Shown here one piece after another: positions 25,881-34,976 of a DNA stretch of 64,000 nt. The notes under the pieces were generated by a model, which did no database searches, had not been told where the DNA came from, and worked only from the letters and a program-made list of their open reading frames with translations. The stretch is taken from contig CAYUQJ010000009.1 in the NCBI GenBank assembly GCA_964446955.1, positions 1 to 64,000 on the forward strand, given 5' to 3'. Every line of letters starts with the position of its first letter. Position 1 is the stretch's first letter. This DNA comes from Leptolinea sp964446955 (lineage in GTDB: Bacteria > Chloroflexota > Anaerolineae > Anaerolineales > Anaerolineaceae). A program made the translations under genes and the position numbers.

Positions 25881-26489
25881 ATGGCTAACCTGACTGCACT
25901 TGATACGTTACCTGAAGGATTTCACCAGACAGGTGAATTCAACTTGAAGAAAAACATGCGGATGATGATCGCATTGAACATCGCCGGTTTTGGGTTGCTG
26001 ATCGTAGCCGTATTGCTTTTACAGAGTTACACCATAGCCACTCGCCCGGGGTATGGCAGTACAATCCTGTCCTTTGAAGTGAACAGTCTCGCACAGGTTG
26101 GAATGTTTACCCTGTACATGATCATCGATTTCCTCATACTGGTAGTATTACACGAAGGTGTGCACGGAATTTGTTTCTGGCTTTTCACCCGGCGCCGTCC
26201 CATTTTTGCACTGGGTCCCGGATACGCCTATGCAGCCGCTCCGGATGTTTTCATCCGTAAGAATCCATATCTGATAACAGCCATAAGTCCGCTCATCGTT
26301 CTTACTGTTTTGGGAATGCTGCTCATCCCGTTTGTTCCGGGTAATATCCTGTTTCATGTAGCGTTCATCACGGTTATGAACATCGCCGGTGCTGTCGGTG
26401 ACCTCTGGGTAGTCAGTGGTTTGCTATTCAAACGGGAACCGCTTCTGATCCAGGACAGCGGGGACTGCGTGGCAGTTTATCAGGCATAA
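25881..26489 (+). CDS. DUF3267 family putative membrane zinc metalloprotease
   Basis: The 202-residue integral membrane protein has about four helices and the zincin motif HEGVH at residues 91-95, close to the second helix. This matches the DUF3267 family of putative site-2-like peptidases. No peptidase activity is established for the family. The ATG at 25881 is preceded by AAGGA; a TTG at 25866 is less likely. Confidence 0.75.
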   Translation: MANLTALDTLPEGFHQTGEFNLKKNMRMMIALNIAGFGLLIVAVLLLQSYTIATRPGYGSTILSFEVNSLAQVGMFTLYMIIDFLILVVLHEGVHGICFWLFTRRRPIFALGPGYAYAAAPDVFIRKNPYLITAISPLIVLTVLGMLLIPFVPGNILFHVAFITVMNIAGAVGDLWVVSGLLFKREPLLIQDSGDCVAVYQA

Positions 26490-26534
26490 AAGTCAATTTA
26501 AAGAAACGGATAGCCCATCTCGCTGATAGCAAGA

Positions 26535-27218
26535 TTACAGAGTGATGCTTTCTCCTGGAGCCATCACAAGGACTTTGGTGAGCGTCTGTGTTTCCACCTC
26601 TTTTCCCCAGGCAATGGGGTCCTGCTTTATGAGAGGAAAAGTGTTGTAATGTATTGGAATGACCAGAGAAGGTTGGATAAGTTTTACGGCGCGTAAGGCA
26701 TCTTCTGGCCCCATGGTGTAATTGTCACCAATTGGAAGCGCGGCTACATCAACACCCTCCTCTCCGATCAAACGCATATCGCCAAACAAGCCGGTATCTC
26801 CAGCCAGGTAGATCTTTTTGTCATTTTCTTTCAATGTGATCAGAAATCCGCCCGGGTTTCCCCCACACGATCCGTCTGGTAATGCCGATCCATGCAGCGC
26901 GAAAGTCATTTTTACATAACCGAACGGGTGATGGAAGCCTCCGCCCAGATGCTGTCCGTGGACCTTAACCCCCTTTTTGTCAAACCAACGGCAGATCTCA
27001 TCGTTGCTGATGACCACCGCCCCGGTTCTTCGAGCTATTTCAATGGCATCACCAACATGATCTCCATGTCCATGGGTGATCAGGATGAAATCGGTCTTCG
27101 AATCATCTGGTTTAAAATTGGCCGCCGGGTTGCCGGTTATGAACGGATCAATAAATATTTTATAACCGCTCGCCTCCAACAGGAAAGCAGCGTGACCCAG
27201 CCAAGTCAACGTAGCCAT
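26535..27218 (-). CDS. UPF0173 metal-dependent hydrolase (metallo-β-lactamase fold)
   Basis: The 227-residue protein has the MBL signature THGHGDHVGD at about residues 48-57, GDTGLFGDM near 141 and PIHYNTFP near 194. It begins TLTWLGHAAFLLE, the usual start of UPF0173 proteins. The substrate is not known. A very good ribosome site (AAGGAGG) precedes the ATG. Confidence 0.85.
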   Translation of the reverse strand: MATLTWLGHAAFLLEASGYKIFIDPFITGNPAANFKPDDSKTDFILITHGHGDHVGDAIEIARRTGAVVISNDEICRWFDKKGVKVHGQHLGGGFHHPFGYVKMTFALHGSALPDGSCGGNPGGFLITLKENDKKIYLAGDTGLFGDMRLIGEEGVDVAALPIGDNYTMGPEDALRAVKLIQPSLVIPIHYNTFPLIKQDPIAWGKEVETQTLTKVLVMAPGESITL

Positions 27219-27364
27219 GATCTATTCCTCCTTTCTTAAACAAATCATTACGTATTCATAATACCCTTTCAGACAATTGACGTATATAGTTAATAAGATG
27301 ATACTCGCCTGCCTGGAAGAGATTCTTTTTGTATATAATGTAACAGAGAATAGAGAAGGACAAT

Positions 27365-27991
27365 ATGAATTTTTTGTTAGATCCCAATGTTTCCTATTTG
27401 ATCCTGGTCGCGGGTTTTGTAATGGCCGTACTGGCAATGTTTTCACCAGGAACAGGCTTGCTTGAAGCAGGGGCTGTCCTGGCCATATTCATCGCCGGCT
27501 ACTCTGTTGCCAATTTGCCATTCAACTGGTGGGCACTCGCACTCCTGGTGATCGGTGTTTTTCCGTTCCTCTTCGCGTTGCGGAAATCTCAAAAACTGAT
27601 TTACCTGGCCATCAGCACGTTGGCACTTGTGACCGGATCAGTTTTTATGTTCCGGCTTGAATCCGGAGAACCGGCTGTTAATCCGTATCTGGCTGCCGTG
27701 GTGTCCGTTCTGGTAATAGGATTTATGTGGATCGTTGCCGCCCGCGGCATAGAGGCCATGCAATTAAAACCTTTGAACCGTCTCGGGGATATTGAAGGAA
27801 AAATCGGGAAAACCCGTTCGGAAGTTTACCTGACTGGAACCGTGTACATTCAAAATGAAGAGTGGAGTGCGCGTTCAAAACAACCGATCCCGGCTGACAC
27901 ACTTATTAGAGTTATTCGCAAGGATGGATTCACCGTTGAGGTGGAACCCCTTTCAGATGACAGCGGATCTACTGATCCGCTTCGCGATTAA
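27365..27991 (+). CDS. NfeD-like membrane protein
   Basis: The 208-residue protein has four or five hydrophobic helices followed by a small soluble β-barrel (about 140-200: GDIEGKIGKTRSEVYLTGTVYI) that is typical of NfeD. It lacks the N-terminal ClpP-like protease domain found in long NfeD proteins. It is 24 bases before the slipin gene, and NfeD-slipin pairs are widely conserved; the two likely act together at the membrane. An AAGGA site precedes the ATG; a TATAAT is at 27334-27339. Confidence 0.82.
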   Translation: MNFLLDPNVSYLILVAGFVMAVLAMFSPGTGLLEAGAVLAIFIAGYSVANLPFNWWALALLVIGVFPFLFALRKSQKLIYLAISTLALVTGSVFMFRLESGEPAVNPYLAAVVSVLVIGFMWIVAARGIEAMQLKPLNRLGDIEGKIGKTRSEVYLTGTVYIQNEEWSARSKQPIPADTLIRVIRKDGFTVEVEPLSDDSGSTDPLRD

Positions 27992-28015
27992 GTTAATTAC
28001 CAAAAGGAGAGAGTC

Positions 28016-28921
28016 ATGGATGCTGCTGTAACCCCTGTGTTATGTTTGATCGGATTCGTCGTTGTCATCGCCATTTTCTTCCTGTCGTCGGCGATCAAAG
28101 TTGTACCGGAATACCAGCGCCTTGTCGTTTTTCGGCTTGGTCGATGTATCGGCGATAAAGGTCCGGGGCTTATCCTGTTGATCCCCATCATTGACCGGGC
28201 TGTCCGCGTGGACTTGCGGGAGCAGGTACGTGAAATCCCACAACAAACTTCCATTACCAAAGATAATGCGCCAATTTCCATTGACTTTCTCTGGTACTTC
28301 AAGTTGATTGATCCCACAGAAAGCGTGCTTCAGGTAGGAAATTTTGAAGCAGCCGCGCAAGGTCTGGCTACCACTACACTGCGTTCCGTTATTGGCGGCA
28401 TCCCATTGGATGATGTCCTCTCTGAACGCGAAACCATCAACACCAAACTGCGCACCCGCCTGGATGAAGTGACGGAACGCTGGGGAGTAAAAGTAACCAA
28501 CGTGGAAATTCGCGAGATCATCCCTCCACGGGATGTTCAGGATGCGATGAACCGGCAGTTAACAGCTGAACGCACCCGCCGTGCTGTGGTTACCGAATCA
28601 GAAGGAACCCGTGTTGCAGCCGTAAATGTGGCTACTGGTGAAAAGCAAGCCGCCATTCTGCGTGCTGAGGGTGAGAAACAGTCTTCCATCCTGCGGGCTG
28701 AAGGCGAGCTGCAATCACAGCAATTGCGCGCTGAAGGTTATGCCGGCGCTCTGTCGAAGATTGACGCGATCGCAAATAAGCTTGATCAGCATACTGTCAC
28801 GCTGCAATACTTCGATACTCTCAAGACAATGTCGGCCAATCCCGCCACCAAGTACATCTTCCCGATGGAATTCACCAATATGTTGTCAAATTTTGTCAAA
28901 GGTGTAAACACTAAGGCTTGA
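28016..28921 (+). CDS. Slipin/stomatin-like SPFH-domain membrane protein
   Basis: The 301-residue protein has one N-terminal membrane helix (residues 8-27), then an SPFH domain with VPEYQRLVVFRLGR, PGLILLIPIIDR and TTLRSVIGGIPLDDVLSERE, and an Ala/Glu-rich coiled coil with repeated LRAEGE units. Such proteins form oligomers at membrane microdomains. It forms a pair with the NfeD gene. Confidence 0.9.
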   Translation: MDAAVTPVLCLIGFVVVIAIFFLSSAIKVVPEYQRLVVFRLGRCIGDKGPGLILLIPIIDRAVRVDLREQVREIPQQTSITKDNAPISIDFLWYFKLIDPTESVLQVGNFEAAAQGLATTTLRSVIGGIPLDDVLSERETINTKLRTRLDEVTERWGVKVTNVEIREIIPPRDVQDAMNRQLTAERTRRAVVTESEGTRVAAVNVATGEKQAAILRAEGEKQSSILRAEGELQSQQLRAEGYAGALSKIDAIANKLDQHTVTLQYFDTLKTMSANPATKYIFPMEFTNMLSNFVKGVNTKA

Positions 28922-29385
28922 CGTTTACCATTTCACCGGCCAGGTTTCGCGATCTGAACGCCCTTCGCAATTTAGAAAAAGTGGTGTTCAAGGAAGATGC
29001 CTGGCCGGTGGTTGATTTGCTGTCAACATTGCTCATGCCAGGGGGAATCCATTACAAAGCAGAGTCTGATGGCAAGGTTATCGGTTTTATTTCAGCGGAA
29101 AACAACCTGTTTGAGAAGGTTACCTGGGTAACCACGGTAGGAGTCATTCCCGAATACCAAAACCAGGGGGTGGGGTTTTCACTCATGCGGGCAGTGGAAG
29201 ATGCTGTTAACCGCCCTTCCATCAAACTGTGTGTTCGCAAATCGAACAGGGCAGCCATACACTTGTATGAAAAGCTGGGGTATCACAAAGAGAACACCCG
29301 CCATCATTACTATTCAGATGGGGAAGATGCTTATGTCATGGTTAAGACAATGCAGACTGCGGTAAATCCTCATCCGGATCATTAG
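28918..29385 (+). CDS. GNAT family N-acetyltransferase
   Basis: The 155-residue protein has the acetyl-CoA motif VIPEYQNQGVGFSLM near 79-93 and a C-terminal AAIHLYEKLGYHKE segment as in RimI-like enzymes. The likely start is a TTG overlapping the slipin stop (TTGA), so it is translationally coupled. The target is unknown. The 3' end overlaps the convergent response regulator by 44 bases. Confidence 0.8.
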   Translation: MTFTISPARFRDLNALRNLEKVVFKEDAWPVVDLLSTLLMPGGIHYKAESDGKVIGFISAENNLFEKVTWVTTVGVIPEYQNQGVGFSLMRAVEDAVNRPSIKLCVRKSNRAAIHLYEKLGYHKENTRHHYYSDGEDAYVMVKTMQTAVNPHPDH

Positions 29386-29767
29386 GTTCCTTCTCAGGCA
29401 TGGGAACCAGCCGGCTTACACGTTCAACCAGTGTCTCTAATGTAAATGGCTTGGTGATGAAATCATTGGCGCCAAGCAACTTTGCCGCCTGCACCACATC
29501 ACTGGAACCGATGGTGGTCAGCATGATAACCGGTAGATGACGCAACTCCGGTTCCGCGCGTATATCTTTCAGGAATGCCAATCCGTTCTGCTCTGGAAGC
29601 ATGTAGTCCAGAAGAAGAAGGTCAGTTGTTTCTTGAAATAATTCCTTTAAACCCGATTTGGTGTCCTCTGCGATGACAACATCATAACCCTGATTCTTGA
29701 GGGTGAGTTTCGCGATCCGGGCGATTGTCGGATCGTCATCTATGACGAGGACTCGCGGTATACGCAT
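29342..29767 (-). CDS. Single-domain response regulator (CheY-like receiver)
   Basis: The 141-residue receiver has the acidic pair Asp11-Asp12, phosphorylation site Asp54 (LLLDYMLP), switch Thr85 and Lys106 (FITKPF). There is no output domain, so it probably acts by protein contact or passes phosphate onward. The C-terminal 20 residues are acidic. The histidine kinase three genes upstream on the same strand is a likely partner. Confidence 0.88.
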   Translation of the reverse strand: MRIPRVLVIDDDPTIARIAKLTLKNQGYDVVIAEDTKSGLKELFQETTDLLLLDYMLPEQNGLAFLKDIRAEPELRHLPVIMLTTIGSSDVVQAAKLLGANDFITKPFTLETLVERVSRLVPMPEKEPNDPDEDLPQSALS

Positions 29768-29781
29768 AGGCGGCCATCCGT

Positions 29782-30837
29782 TTAAACCATAATTTTCAAA
29801 TCAAAGCAGGGGCGGATCTCTCCTATTTCCAATTTTCGCCAATTGGTCAGTTTTTGAATATAAAAATCTGAAAGATCAGATAATTCGGTGGACGAGATCA
29901 ACCCCATTTGTCTTAATATCTCCAATCCAACCAATCCACGGGAACGGTCATTTACATCACCATCCGCGATTTTTAATGCAATTCCCATACCGGGTTGCCC
30001 ATTTCGTGGGGGAATACCAAATATTTGATACCCTTCCGCGCCTGTTTTTGTAAGAATGGTTCCGCCGGTCTTTTCCATGAACAGGGTGTCAAACCGGCCC
30101 GGTCCGGCAACCATAAATGGAGCGCCTGTCATCCCATCAAATATTTTCTTACAGGCTTGCTGGCGGGCTGGCCGCATCCCCTGCGGGTCACAGAATCGGG
30201 CAACGCCCAGCGCGGCATTAAACAATGGAATGGCAAACGTAGGTGCCGAACACCCATCCAATCCGACCTCTACTTTTTCGACCGGAATATCACAGAATTC
30301 AGAAAATGACTTAAGGATATTCTGCTGGAGGGGAGAGTCAAGGTCAAGGTATGTTTCAAGAGACTGACCAAGCATTTTTGCGCAGGCCAGAAATCCGGTG
30401 TGTTTACCAGAACAATTATGACGGTTGGGTGTCGGTTTTTCTCCCCGTAAGATCATGGCATCAGCCGTTCCTTTATGTAGGGGGTTATGAACACCGCATA
30501 ACAGGTTGGCTTCTGAAATCCCTATCCGGGTCTGCAATTTTTGTAATGCAGAGAAATGCTCATCAGTTCCCGAGTGTGAAGCGCAGATCAATGCGATCTC
30601 CGCGCTGGAAAAACCATATTCCTGGTCTCCACCCATTTCAATAAACGGTAAGGCTTGGAACGGTTTGGAGGAAGAGCGCATATACGTAACCGCATATGGA
30701 TCCCCGTAGGTCGCCATCATTTCACCGCGGCTGTTGACAACGGCCGCTGCACCATAATGGATCGATTCGATTATATTCCCGCGGGTTACTTCAACAACTT
30801 CTTTGTACCAGTTCTCCATTTCGGATTCCATGATCAT
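29782..30837 (-). CDS. Asparaginase II family protein
   Basis: The 351-residue protein belongs to the asparaginase II family (not the E. coli AnsB fold): VEVTRGNIIESIHYG, SSSKPFQALPF, ICASHSGTDEH and HNCSGKHTGFLA are conserved. It would hydrolyse L-asparagine to aspartate and ammonia. The ATG at 30837 overlaps the MBL stop (ATGA), so the two are coupled. Confidence 0.85.
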   Translation of the reverse strand: MIMESEMENWYKEVVEVTRGNIIESIHYGAAAVVNSRGEMMATYGDPYAVTYMRSSSKPFQALPFIEMGGDQEYGFSSAEIALICASHSGTDEHFSALQKLQTRIGISEANLLCGVHNPLHKGTADAMILRGEKPTPNRHNCSGKHTGFLACAKMLGQSLETYLDLDSPLQQNILKSFSEFCDIPVEKVEVGLDGCSAPTFAIPLFNAALGVARFCDPQGMRPARQQACKKIFDGMTGAPFMVAGPGRFDTLFMEKTGGTILTKTGAEGYQIFGIPPRNGQPGMGIALKIADGDVNDRSRGLVGLEILRQMGLISSTELSDLSDFYIQKLTNWRKLEIGEIRPCFDLKIMV

Positions 30838-31691
30838 TCCTCAGTTTCCGCTCTGGAAGGGAAGTACCTGTGGGCGTAGTACTGGAACAATCCCCACTTT
30901 AAACGGTCTGTGTACTGGTCCTTGAGATCTTCTGAGATGTCAAAACTGTGCAATAGCGATGGGACCCATGTAGCCGTTTCTTCGGGTTGTGCCATCTTCT
31001 CTCCCAACAATTTGATCTTTGTCTCAACCGAATGAAGCCATTTTATAAATGAGGGGATTTTCGCAGTGGTTGTTAAACCCCCACGCCCGCTGACCAATTT
31101 GTAACCGGCATACCGCCCGGATGTAAGCTCTTCCAGTGATACCACCCAGCGGGTAATATCTGCATTGGCCAGGAATGGCGGTTGATTAACCGGGAAAGCA
31201 TCACCGACAAAGAGAATTTTTTCTTCCGGTATTTCCAACCAACAAGAACCAGCCATGGGTCCGGGGTGGTGCTCTACTACAAGTGTAATACCATCAGGGT
31301 AGAGTGTTATGGATTGATCGAATGTAATATCCGGCGGTGACCAACGCGTAGTTCCAAGATTGTTACTCTGTTCCCAGGCGGAACCCGTTCCAAGATGCTG
31401 GTTCTTGAAAGTCAATGGGCGGGTTCGGAAAGCAGTTGCTGTTGCTTCATGCGTGATCAATGTTGCTTCCATGGCACGCGACCCAAGTGTCCGGTCATAA
31501 TGAGCGTCGAGGTTGATTAACACTCTTTCTCCACCAGCCGCCAGGTTGACAAGCGACGCTCTCCATGACCGAATATCATCATTCCGGAATGGAGAATCAA
31601 TCAAAATCTGGCCTTGCGACCAGGGAATGGCTGCTAGAGTTACACCGGTAAAACCGGTCTCTATATATACATTACGGGCAATCTCTTCCAT
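30834..31691 (-). CDS. Metallo-β-lactamase-fold hydrolase, divergent metal motif
   Basis: The 285-residue protein resembles MBL-fold enzymes: β-rich N-terminus, INLDAHYDRTLGSRAMEA where HxHxDH would be, VVEHHPGPMAGSCWLEIPEEKILFVGDAFP and a C-terminal helical part. The usual HxHxDH motif is reduced to DAHYDRT, so metal binding may be altered or lost. A TGGAGC site precedes the ATG. The function is not known. Confidence 0.65.
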   Translation of the reverse strand: MEEIARNVYIETGFTGVTLAAIPWSQGQILIDSPFRNDDIRSWRASLVNLAAGGERVLINLDAHYDRTLGSRAMEATLITHEATATAFRTRPLTFKNQHLGTGSAWEQSNNLGTTRWSPPDITFDQSITLYPDGITLVVEHHPGPMAGSCWLEIPEEKILFVGDAFPVNQPPFLANADITRWVVSLEELTSGRYAGYKLVSGRGGLTTTAKIPSFIKWLHSVETKIKLLGEKMAQPEETATWVPSLLHSFDISEDLKDQYTDRLKWGLFQYYAHRYFPSRAETEE

Positions 31692-31708
31692 TACTGCTCC
31701 AATAAAAA

Positions 31709-33283
31709 TTAAATAGCCTCTTTGGCAAGAGGTAACGTTAATGCAAACCGGCTTCCCTTACCTTTGGCACTTTCAACCCAGATTTTTCCTCCATGTGCTT
31801 CAACAGCCAACCGGCAAAATGCCAGTCCCAGTCCCAAACCTTTGGGAGCGTTTTCACCTTCCAGCCTGACATATTTATCAAAGATATTTTTGGCACTTTC
31901 AGGTGGAATTCCCGGACCCGAATCCTGAACCCAAATTTCCACGTGATCATCGGTTTGTGTGCACCCCACATGGATGGCTCCCCCATTGGGCGTAAACTTG
32001 TTGGCATTTTCGACCAGATTTATTAAAACCCTACGGATCATATCCACGTCTATATAAAGAAAGATTGATTCTTCGGGGACAATCACCGAAGCCACCTGTT
32101 TCTTCGTCTCGACGTTTGGTTTTACCACATCCAAGGCTTCCTGCAACAATGACCGAACTTCGGTTATCTTGGGTTTCAAAATGGACTGCCCGGCTTCCAG
32201 CCGATTGATATCCAGTAATGCACTGATAAGCCGTTGCATCCGTTCCGCGGAACGGTACGCAATTTGAATGAGCCCGGCTGTAGAAGAATTCAGATCATTT
32301 TGTGATGCCAGCATAATATCCAGACTGGAGATCACATTGGCCAGAGGCGATCTCAGATCATGATAGATCATAGCCGAGAGATCTTCCCGCATGCGATCCA
32401 GTTCCTTACGCTCACTGAGATCGCGAAACAACCACTGCATCAAATCTGCTTCATCAATGTTCTCACGACGAATGTGCACCATAACCGGAATTTGAGAGCC
32501 ATTACGCAGGATCATCTTCGATTCAAATTTGACCGCCATACCGGCCGAAAGATTTGCCTGCTCATCCTGAATGATTGACCGGTCACGGGTTTGCATATCG
32601 AATAGAGAGCGGCCGATCAACTCCACAGGCTGGAAACCGGTCACATCACTGGCCTGCCGGTTCGCTTCCAGTATTTCACCTTCCATGTCGGTAACAAAGA
32701 TGGGGTCAATGCTGTCATCAAACAATTCACGGTAACGGCGATTGGCAGCCTGTAATGAATTGAATAATCTGGCATTGCCGATCGAAGTTCCACAGAGGTC
32801 GGCCACACCTTTCAATACAGTAAATTCGGTTTCCTTAAAAAAATCGGGCTGCGGGTGAACAATTGTCAGAATTCCCACCAGTGATTCGCGTTGTTTAAGA
32901 GGCAGGCAGACGGCTGATTTTGAACCTGACTTTTCCGGTGCGTCATCCTTCCGCCGCATCCATCTGGGGTCCTTACTCGTGTCTGATATGAGAACGGGTT
33001 TGCCTTCTTTGAGAACCCAGCCAGCCAGTCCACCCTTGACAGTCTCCCACAATTGATCCGACCGGTGAGCCATGATTTTGCCTTCCACCATTATGGCGGC
33101 GTCGATTGGTTTCTTCCGGTCATCCAGAATAATCAGACTGGCTCTTTCCGCGTCAATACTCCCGGCAGAAAGCACCAGAACCCGCTCGAGGACTGTATGC
33201 AAATCTAAAGCCGCTGTCAATTCGCGGCTGATCTCTAGCAACAGGTTGCCAGATTGCTGTGATAATGCCTGTTTTTGTTCCAT
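31709..33283 (-). CDS. GAF-PAS sensor histidine kinase
   Basis: The 524-residue cytoplasmic kinase has a GAF domain (about 10-175), a PAS domain (about 183-295), a dimerisation helix with the phosphorylated His308 (MIYHDLRSPLANV) and an HATPase domain (about 405-520) with NLVENANKFTPNGG, VQDSGPGIP and GLGLGLAFCRLAVEAHGG. No membrane segment is present, so it senses an internal signal. It is probably cotranscribed with the MBL, asparaginase and receiver genes. Confidence 0.92.
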   Translation of the reverse strand: MEQKQALSQQSGNLLLEISRELTAALDLHTVLERVLVLSAGSIDAERASLIILDDRKKPIDAAIMVEGKIMAHRSDQLWETVKGGLAGWVLKEGKPVLISDTSKDPRWMRRKDDAPEKSGSKSAVCLPLKQRESLVGILTIVHPQPDFFKETEFTVLKGVADLCGTSIGNARLFNSLQAANRRYRELFDDSIDPIFVTDMEGEILEANRQASDVTGFQPVELIGRSLFDMQTRDRSIIQDEQANLSAGMAVKFESKMILRNGSQIPVMVHIRRENIDEADLMQWLFRDLSERKELDRMREDLSAMIYHDLRSPLANVISSLDIMLASQNDLNSSTAGLIQIAYRSAERMQRLISALLDINRLEAGQSILKPKITEVRSLLQEALDVVKPNVETKKQVASVIVPEESIFLYIDVDMIRRVLINLVENANKFTPNGGAIHVGCTQTDDHVEIWVQDSGPGIPPESAKNIFDKYVRLEGENAPKGLGLGLAFCRLAVEAHGGKIWVESAKGKGSRFALTLPLAKEAI

Positions 33284-33364
33284 AAGAATTTTTTGTCGTC
33301 CGGTAAAGGAAGCAGTCAGTTACATGTGATTATTCGAGTATAGCACATGCAAGATTTATTCCAT

Positions 33365-34069
33365 CTAAAACAATGCCGCTTCCACGGTTCGCAGAGCTTC
33401 CCGGATTTCTTCCATATCTTTCATGGCCAGATCCGGGTCACTCGTAAGATCTTGAATGGCTGTCTGGATCATCGATTCCAGTTTTTGCGAGACCGCCTCA
33501 TTCTTTTCCACAATAAACGGGCGGATATTATCATACAGGGTTTTTAGTTCAGCGAGAGCTTTACGGGCTTCCACCCCCTTTTTTTGCTCGATCATTAATT
33601 CCGCAATCACTACCTGTTCTTTCATCCGGAGCAGAAAGATATGCTTATTGGCCCTCTCCAATTCTGCCGCTGCTTTCAGGTAGCGGATCTCCATCTCCTG
33701 TTGGCGCAGTCGCGTTGTCGACAGCTCTGACATTACCTGATTGGATGACACAGTTGATTCAATCTTCGGTTCTTCCACCTGTGCCATTTTTTCCTGTAAA
33801 GGCATTACCTGTAAAGAATGGCAAAGAATATATCCAAGGACAAGACTGAATAGAACCGCTGCCCCGGTAACGATCCACCATAAGCCAGTTTTTTCGCCAG
33901 TCTTAATGGGCTCCGCGGCAAGCTCGGTCTTTTTCTCCTTCGGTGGTTTTTTTGTGGTGTGCTTTACCGCAACCCCGGATGATTTGGTCCCTTTTTTTGC
34001 AGAAGCGTCTGGAACCGTTTCCTTTCCATCCGAATTAACATCCCCGGCCAAGGCCTTTTTTTCTGGCAT
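33365..34069 (-). CDS. Membrane-anchored coiled-coil protein, unknown function
   Basis: The 234-residue protein has a Lys-rich cytoplasmic tail (1-60), one membrane helix (about 63-85, GLWWIVTGAAVLFSLVLGYI) and a long α-helical, probably coiled-coil region (90-234). No known domain is recognised. The start is the ATG at 34069 with a GGAG site; an upstream GTG at 34072 is less likely. It follows the Clp-fold protease by 37 bases and may act with it. Confidence 0.7.
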   Translation of the reverse strand: MPEKKALAGDVNSDGKETVPDASAKKGTKSSGVAVKHTTKKPPKEKKTELAAEPIKTGEKTGLWWIVTGAAVLFSLVLGYILCHSLQVMPLQEKMAQVEEPKIESTVSSNQVMSELSTTRLRQQEMEIRYLKAAAELERANKHIFLLRMKEQVVIAELMIEQKKGVEARKALAELKTLYDNIRPFIVEKNEAVSQKLESMIQTAIQDLTSDPDLAMKDMEEIREALRTVEAALF

Positions 34070-34106
34070 CACTCGCTCCGTTTTTTGACCAAAATTCCAT
34101 TACTTT

Positions 34107-34955
34107 CTATGGTTGGAAGTCGCCGCCAGATTTCGCGGGGTTTTTCATCGGATACGGCAAAGGAACATATTCCACAGATGGACGACGTTGCGCAGCCTGT
34201 GGATACAGGTTCATAATGCTGTAAATTTCAGAGGGAACATCCGTATTGACCTTTAGCCCGATCTCTTTGGCTTCATCTACCGTAATGGGATAATCATGTG
34301 TCCAGCGGCCGCTTGCCAGAACTTCTGCCAGGTGGTCCGCATCCTCTTTGGAATACTGGCAACATCCCAGCCGGCTGATGGTCTCTTTTACCTGACGCAC
34401 CGCTTTTTGTGCCACGTCCGCGAGAATCAGGGTCTCATCATCGATCCGGTCGATCTTTTTTTCTTCCAGAACCTTCAAAATGGACACAGCCGGGTATTGG
34501 CCGATCTGTGGATCGACCGGTCCAAGAACCGCATTCACATCCATAACGATCTCATCAGCAGCCAGAGCGATCAATGTGCCGCCCGACATGGCATAATGCG
34601 GGACAAAAACAGTCACCTTGCCAGGGTGTCTGGCAAGGGCATTGGCAATCTGTTCCGAGGCCAGGACAAGACCGCCCGGTGTGTGCAGAATAAGATCGAT
34701 CGGCATATCAGGATCCGTCAACTGAATGGCGCGCAGCACTTGCTCGGAGTCTTCGATATCAATGTGACGTGACATGCGGAAACCCAGAAACGACAGGCTC
34801 TCCTGTCTGTGGATCATGGCGATCACCCGACTGCCACGTTTCACCTCCAAATCACGGAACAACTTTACACGCGAGGACTCAACCATCTTCTGCCGGATAA
34901 CCGGAGCCAGAGAGGCAATGACCAGAACAATCCAGAAAAGATTAAGGAATTCCAC
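34107..34955 (-). CDS. Membrane-anchored Clp-fold serine protease (SDH/SppA-like family)
   Basis: The 282-residue protein has an N-terminal membrane helix (4-20) and a ClpP/crotonase-like domain with HTPGGLVLASEQIANAL (91-107) and the nucleophile region PHYAMSGGTLIALAADEIVM (Ser124). It belongs to the Ser-Asp-His family of membrane proteases. The start is a GTG with a strong GGAGGG site. It lies 21 bases after the rhomboid protease, suggesting joint processing of membrane proteins. Confidence 0.85.
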   Translation of the reverse strand: MEFLNLFWIVLVIASLAPVIRQKMVESSRVKLFRDLEVKRGSRVIAMIHRQESLSFLGFRMSRHIDIEDSEQVLRAIQLTDPDMPIDLILHTPGGLVLASEQIANALARHPGKVTVFVPHYAMSGGTLIALAADEIVMDVNAVLGPVDPQIGQYPAVSILKVLEEKKIDRIDDETLILADVAQKAVRQVKETISRLGCCQYSKEDADHLAEVLASGRWTHDYPITVDEAKEIGLKVNTDVPSEIYSIMNLYPQAAQRRPSVEYVPLPYPMKNPAKSGGDFQP

Positions 34956-34976
34956 GTTTAACCCTCCATCAACTTG

